Source of the DNA: Aphrocallistes beatrix
Lineage: Eukaryota; Porifera; Hexactinellida; Sceptrulophora; Aphrocallistidae
NCBI GenBank assembly: GCA_963281255.1
Contig: OY725502.1
Span: 992,001 to 1,056,000 of the forward strand
Reading direction: 5' to 3'
DNA: 64,000 nucleotides
Shown: positions 59,186 to 64,000 of the stretch, in pieces
How the letters are laid out: each line of letters begins with the position of its first letter
Position numbering within the stretch: position 1 is the first letter of the stretch
Position numbers and translations under genes: made by a program
Notes under the pieces: model-generated
Seen by the model: only the letters and a program-made list of their open reading frames with translations
What the model was told of the DNA's origin: nothing
Database searches by the model: none

Positions 59186-61369
59186 ATGGCCAGTAAATCG
59201 AAAAAATCGATCAAGTTTTATCCAGAAGTGGACTCTAAAAGGGATTATGCTCGCGTGGCCGCATGGTTCCTCGGGCCTAGGGGAGAGAATGGAGATCTTC
59301 TCGTGGAATCTGTTAAGGAGAGCATCGAGCATCATGCTAGATTTCGCTCAGAAAACTACAACAAAGATGATCCAGAGTACATCACTCAGGCCCTCAAGGA
59401 TACTAAGGAATACGGCATTGAAAAGGCCAAATTCAATGAGCATTTGAAGGTGCTTCGTGAGAGATTGACCTATTCTGTACCATTCTTTACTCCTCGCTAC
59501 CAAGCGCACATGGATTGGGATCTTGTCTTGCCAGGAACTGTCGGCTACATCACCGCAATGCTCTACAACCAGAATAACGTAGCAACTGAGGCCTCACCAG
59601 TGACGAGTCAGTTGGAACTGGAGGTAGGAAATGATCTCTGCGGGCTATTGGGATATAACACCGAGGTTAGTAGTGTGAAACCTTGGGGACACATCACCGC
59701 AGGAGGTACTATTGCCAATATAGAAGCCATGTGGGTGGCCAGAAATTTGAAATACTACCCACTTGCAATTCAAATGCTGTTGCTTACCAACGAAAAGTAT
59801 TCCAGTGCTAAGACATTGAAAATTGAGGTATGGCCTACTAAAGACGGAATTCTCGTTACTAAAGAATTCTCAAAACTGACCCATGATGAACTCTTCAGAC
59901 TCGATCCTGACACAGTGCTCAAGTTTATTGATGAGATCGCAATCGCTTGCTATGGGAATGCCACCCCTGAGAATAGGGATAAGGTTACCACCGACTTGAC
60001 CCCGCTTACCCTACCCTATCTGGGATTTGTCGAGTTTGCCAAGAAACACAATACCACCATGAGGAGTCCTAAGGTCATAGTTCCCGCTACGAGGCACTAC
60101 TCATGGCCAAAGGCTGCCACTCTCCTGGGCCTCGGTGAGGAAGCGACGTTGGGGGTAAAGGTGGACGAGTATTGCCGAATGGACATAGAAGACCTCAAGG
60201 CTAAGATCAAACACTGCAAAGTAAATGACTACACTATCCTCATGGTGGTAGCAGTGGCTGGGAGTACTGCAGAAGGAATCTCAGACAGTCTGGTTAAAGT
60301 GTTGTTGCTGCGTAGGGAGCATTTCGAGGATATGAACTACCTCGTCCACGTAGATGCCGCATGGGGCGGTTACGTTAGGTCGATCCTACCGCCATACGTT
60401 GCAATCGCTCCTTATACTTTTACGCTGGCAAATGTTGATGATCCATATGTGCCTACGCTTCCCTTATCTAAACACGCACAACGACAATTTCGAGCATTCC
60501 CTTTTGCAGACTCAATAACCGTCGATCCGCACAAAGCTGGTTTCATCCCTTACCCTGCCGGGGCTCTATGCTACCGCAATGGAGACTTCCGCTACCAGAT
60601 TAACATGGGGGCTCCCTACTTGAAAAGTGATGAGGACTTGAACGTAGGAACGTTTGGAGTTGAGGGTTCAAAGCCAGGAGCTGCACCTGCTGCATGTTGG
60701 CTCGCGCATAGGTCCATTTCCCTCGACAATAAAGGCTACGGCTTAATCCTCGGAGAATGCATGTTTACTGTGAAACGTTATTACTGCCAATGGATGATGT
60801 TACCTAAAGAAGGTGACCGTTTCAATATCAGTATGCTCCATAAATTTCCAAAATTCGAAAGGGAGCCTTTCAAGGGTAAGAGTGATGATGAAATAAAAGA
60901 CTATATCCGTAATAATATAATCGGAAAGAGCAATGAAGAGATCTCAAATAATAATGACGCTATGTATCTACTTAGTGAAATAGGGCCGGATATCTTGATC
61001 AATGCGTTTGTGTTCAATTACAAGGAATCGAATGGTCAATGGAACACAAGTGTTGAAAATACCAATAAGTTTACTGCGAAGCTGCTGGATCGCTTTAGCA
61101 TGACTAAACCACCCGATACGATAAAAGATGTTGACATTTTGGTAATGGGAAATGAATACGCAAGCGAGACCTATGGCGAACTTGTACTATCGAGAATGGC
61201 GCTAGAACTTGGCTTGAAATTGCCCACTGAGCCTTACAGCTTGAAGATGATAAATAGCACAATATTGAATCCTTGGCCAACAACCGGGGATTTTCTTGAC
61301 TCACTTACGCAGGCTTTCAAGAAAGGGATGGAGGAAATCATCGATGGGATCAATCATGAACCCAAATGA
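59186..61369 (+). CDS. PLP-dependent group II decarboxylase, bacterial tyrosine-decarboxylase type, intronless
   Basis: One frame of 727 residues without introns. It matches the long TyrDC-type decarboxylases of lactic acid bacteria and some fungi better than the animal DOPA/histidine/glutamate enzymes: RYQAHMDWDLVLPGTVGYIT, NNVATEASPVTSQLELEVG, WGHITAGGTIANIEAMWVAR, HYSWPKAATLLGLG, VHVDAAWGG (pyridine-nitrogen aspartate D390), TVDPHKAGFIPYPAG (PLP lysine K450), GVEGSKPGAAPAACWLAH. A TyrDC-type C-terminal domain follows (to 720). The expected reaction is decarboxylation of an aromatic L-amino acid to its amine; the substrate is not provable here. No signal peptide. ATG 59186 has good context (ACAATGG). 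The neighbours are normal animal genes, so this is not plain bacterial contamination. Candidate for horizontal transfer. A poly(A) signal AATAAA lies at 61572-61577. Confidence 0.9.
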   Translation: MASKSKKSIKFYPEVDSKRDYARVAAWFLGPRGENGDLLVESVKESIEHHARFRSENYNKDDPEYITQALKDTKEYGIEKAKFNEHLKVLRERLTYSVPFFTPRYQAHMDWDLVLPGTVGYITAMLYNQNNVATEASPVTSQLELEVGNDLCGLLGYNTEVSSVKPWGHITAGGTIANIEAMWVARNLKYYPLAIQMLLLTNEKYSSAKTLKIEVWPTKDGILVTKEFSKLTHDELFRLDPDTVLKFIDEIAIACYGNATPENRDKVTTDLTPLTLPYLGFVEFAKKHNTTMRSPKVIVPATRHYSWPKAATLLGLGEEATLGVKVDEYCRMDIEDLKAKIKHCKVNDYTILMVVAVAGSTAEGISDSLVKVLLLRREHFEDMNYLVHVDAAWGGYVRSILPPYVAIAPYTFTLANVDDPYVPTLPLSKHAQRQFRAFPFADSITVDPHKAGFIPYPAGALCYRNGDFRYQINMGAPYLKSDEDLNVGTFGVEGSKPGAAPAACWLAHRSISLDNKGYGLILGECMFTVKRYYCQWMMLPKEGDRFNISMLHKFPKFEREPFKGKSDDEIKDYIRNNIIGKSNEEISNNNDAMYLLSEIGPDILINAFVFNYKESNGQWNTSVENTNKFTAKLLDRFSMTKPPDTIKDVDILVMGNEYASETYGELVLSRMALELGLKLPTEPYSLKMINSTILNPWPTTGDFLDSLTQAFKKGMEEIIDGINHEPK

Positions 61370-61594
61370 TAAGCTTAGAAATAGGATGCGTGTGTTCTTA
61401 GTTTTTAGCTCACTGCCACTTCTTGGATAGGTTATGATATTTTGATCTTGTACTCGCATATTATAACCATAGGCTTCCCTAGTTCCCCGTAATGAATTGC
61501 AATATTTTCTTAAGCTACTTGTAGCTAATCTTATTAGAAGTGTGTTTGTATTTAGGCTGTTCGAGTTATGAATAAACTTAGTTGACATTATTAA

Positions 61595-61725
61595 CTTCGG
61601 TATGGTGGAAATAGTTCGAACCAAAACTGGAAATAGTTCGACTTTTCAAAAATGGAAATAGTTCGGAAAAAAAAATAAATCATAATGCTAAAAAGTCGAA
61701 CCATTTCCGCATTACCTTAACTTTT
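61595..61725. repeat. Short foldback with repeated GGAAATAGTTCGA motif
   Basis: Three copies of GGAAATAGTTCG in the left half and TCGAACCATTTCC in the right half form imperfect inverted ends, like a decayed MITE. Confidence 0.45.
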
Positions 61726-62389
61726 AATCATAGCCAATTGCCAGACTTTTGGGGGTATATTGACTATATAATTATATTACCGGTATTATTATTACAATTG
61801 CAATCCCGAAAATGGAGGAATGTGACAATATTCCTATCTCCAAACTTGACAGGAATAATATCGAATGACAATATATTAGCTTTCTTTGGGGGAATATATG
61901 AAAACGTGTTTATTCGGGTACTGTATTTGGTAAATACTAAATAGTCAATTCCATCATTCACGACTTTATGAACACAGTTGTTTTTTAGATTGTTGTATAT
62001 GTTCCACCGGCTATCTAATATTAAACTAAAAAGACTAACGCATCTAGTATAATTTACAAAATGATAAAAAACGATTTATTTCGATACCCAATAGAATAAT
62101 TTCCATTGCAAAATCCCAAACAACCTTTTTGAGGTTGTTTGGGGGTTGAAGATTTATAAGAAAGAGCATTTTTGACTGGAGTATTATGAGATTTGTATTT
62201 TCTATGCTCTTCACATTATTAGAAATTCAGCAACTAATAATTGTGATCACGCAGTTGTCTCGTAATGGTGTCGTGCAACATCGAGACGAACTTTGCTCAG
62301 GAAACAACTTCATGTTTGTTATTTACAACCCTATTGAAGATATTAACAATTTTTTTATGGATTAAGAACATTTCCTTTTTGTAAACATA

Positions 62390-62857
62390 CACTGCCTGAA
62401 CAAAAGTATTCATTCGTACACCCCATAATTCCCCATACAAATAGTTATAATATTGATTTATTTAGCGAGTCAAAGTATTTAATTGGTAAGAGATACACTT
62501 CGAATTTGACTTCAAATTCGAATTCTCCACATTCAAATTACCCACTTTATAAGTTTTTAACTTAGTTACTCTTCTTCAAGATTAAGTATTTTCAGCATTT
62601 GCTTTCCTATGCCACATGTCGCGAGGGATCACCATTGTATATGATGGCATTGGTGGTATGAGGTGGCGCAGTTTGAAAAATTTTAACTTTGTGGGAGTGT
62701 AAACAAGTTGAAAGATTAAAAAGTGAGTAATTCGAATTTGAAGTTAAATTAAGCGTATCTCTTCCCAATTAAATACCTTGACTCGTTAAATAAATCAGTA
62801 TTATAACTATTTGTATGGGGAATTATGGGGTGTACGAATACTTTTGTTCAGGCAGTG
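62390..62857. mobile_element. Tc1-like non-autonomous element with very long inverted ends, 468 bp
   Basis: CACTGCCTGAACAAAAGTAT starts the left arm and ATACTTTTGTTCAGGCAGTG ends the right arm. The arms pair over more than 100 bp (through CCCCATAATTCCCCATACAA and beyond), and TA flanks both ends. CAGTGCCT...AAAAGTATTC ends are typical of Tc1-group elements. Confidence 0.88.
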
Positions 62858-63497
62858 TATACTTGTTCTTCTGAATCAAATTTCGATTCTAGTTCAAACA
62901 ATTTTACTCCGAATTTGGGCATACCTATGAAGGAGACACAGGGAGAACTCGAACTCTTCTGGAAGACTGAAGCAAGCAGAGTCTATGTTAGCTCCAACTC
63001 CCATAGAGTTACATATAAGCAGCAAACTGACACGTTTGTTTAGTATAAAAGTACGTACTGCATACAGGTAAACTTCTGGGATGCGAATTTTGTGTCAACT
63101 TGTGTGGAGTGGATTTTGATGTAAATGAAGACAACGTTATTGTGCTGAAGTGAACAATGAAGATTGTATTTATGAGGCAAAAAAAGGAAAACTTCTTCTA
63201 GATCAATTTTTTTGCGCACTATTTGTTACGTACAATATTGAAGATAACACTGGAGACTTAATGAACTACGACTACCAAGTATGTATGAGGTTGCAACTTA
63301 GATCAGCTAGCATCAGCGATAATTACCTTTGAAATGAGATATTATATAACTTAGGCTCATTCTCTTAGCATAATGTTATTTTGATCACCCTCAAAAAGAA
63401 TATAATTACTTCCCTACAGTCTTCAGGTTAGTAGTTTAATATAACATCACTCATATATAATCATCCAAATATCTACTCTCCTAACATCATATAAGAC

Positions 63498-64000
63498 ATG
63501 GCATCCGGGATTCCTGACAAAGAACTCCCAATTTCACCAAAGCCCTTTACTTATGAAAGGCGTTTTACCTTAAGGCCTGATAACCAGGTTACCATTCCTA
63601 TGCCCAAAAATCCTGATGAGGTGATAGATATCATCAAAAACTCGAACCATAATATACGTGATCTGATCGGTAACAGTTTGAAAGCGCACAGAAACCCGTA
63701 CGAAGCGATGATATTTCTCTACGGATTATCTGGCGCCGGTAAATCCTCCACACTGAACCATTTGTTCAACTCAAAGCTGATCCCTACCTCAGAAAATAAA
63801 TCTGAAACGCCGGAAGTGATTGAGTATGTAGCGACATTGGACAGCACTTCCTGGAACGTGTCTGGGCTAGACATTGGATTCGTTGACACTCCGGGATGGG
63901 GGGACACGAGCGGAAGTGGCATAAAGAATCTCGCAAATATCGATCAATTTCTTCTGAGTCATCCTTTCCTTGATTCGAAACGACTTTTTTACAAATTGTA
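63498..64000 (+). CDS. P-loop GTPase (AIG1/GIMAP/Toc-like), cut by window end
   Basis: The frame is open from ATG 63498 to the end of the window (167 codons). G1 is LYGLSGAGKSSTLNHLF (about residues 75-91), and the G3-like motif is FVDTPGWGD (about 135). The sequence between is short and variable, as in AIG1/GIMAP-type or related septin-like GTPases. The N-terminal 70 residues before the P-loop are not recognised. G4 and G5 lie beyond the window, so the subfamily is open. Confidence 0.75.
   Translation, partial: MASGIPDKELPISPKPFTYERRFTLRPDNQVTIPMPKNPDEVIDIIKNSNHNIRDLIGNSLKAHRNPYEAMIFLYGLSGAGKSSTLNHLFNSKLIPTSENKSETPEVIEYVATLDSTSWNVSGLDIGFVDTPGWGDTSGSGIKNLANIDQFLLSHPFLDSKRLFYKL

Larger units (their letters stand above)
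61370..63497. other. Intergenic, decarboxylase to GTPase
   Basis: About 2.1 kb without a convincing gene. It contains a repeated GGAAATAGTTCGA motif with weak foldback (61595-61725) and a Tc1-like element (62390-62857). Small frames at 62825 and 63150 are not supported. Confidence 0.45.

Noticed and set aside
59186-61369. Decarboxylase as bacterial contamination
   Set aside because: Flanks are continuous with animal-type genes and a Tc1-like element in the same sequence; contamination would need a chimeric assembly, which remains to be excluded with reads.

Overview
The window looks like nuclear DNA of an invertebrate animal. It is AT-rich, its genes are split by many introns (commonly 55-65 bp, a few of several kb), and most genes belong to families I know from animals: a TFIIIC subunit, PITHD1, mitochondrial L15, an FBXO25/32 F-box protein, a Phactr protein, ClC-6, eIF4A, an NRF1/erect-wing type factor, katanin-like KATNAL2 and neuferricin. 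I cannot assign a phylum. The gene models were built by hand from splice signals, reading phase and remembered family sequence; no search was run.

Left part (1-20.7 kb): the 3' two-thirds of a GTF3C1 gene on + with an intronless PRELID1 gene nested antisense in one intron; PITHD1 on +; MRPL15 on - and FBXO25/32 on + sharing a short divergent promoter; then the 3' exons of a Phactr gene on -. The Phactr gene runs from 28.5 kb down to 15.35 kb, and its 7.4 kb first intron holds an intronless ZC3H4-type zinc-finger gene on the same strand.

Middle part (28-46.6 kb): a broken tandem segmental duplication. Each copy carries, in the same order, the first Phactr exon, the last CLCN6 exon and a three-exon eIF4A gene. 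The right-hand copy keeps the complete CLCN6 gene (minus strand, nine exons) with eIF4A nested antisense in its fourth intron. The left-hand copy has lost the middle CLCN6 exons, and its orphan last exon carries a hAT-type insertion. Both eIF4A reading frames are intact.

Right part (47-64 kb): a repeat-rich stretch, a frameshifted PSTK-like relic, a short gene encoding little more than an NRF1-type DNA-binding core with an NRF1 consensus site upstream, KATNAL2, neuferricin, an intronless bacterial-type aromatic amino-acid decarboxylase (horizontal-transfer candidate), and the start of a P-loop GTPase cut by the window end.

Short non-autonomous DNA transposons are abundant. Six hAT-like elements have clear 8-bp target duplications, and several pogo/mariner/Tc1-like elements sit in TA duplications. 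There is no sign of bacterial operons, CRISPR or rRNA.
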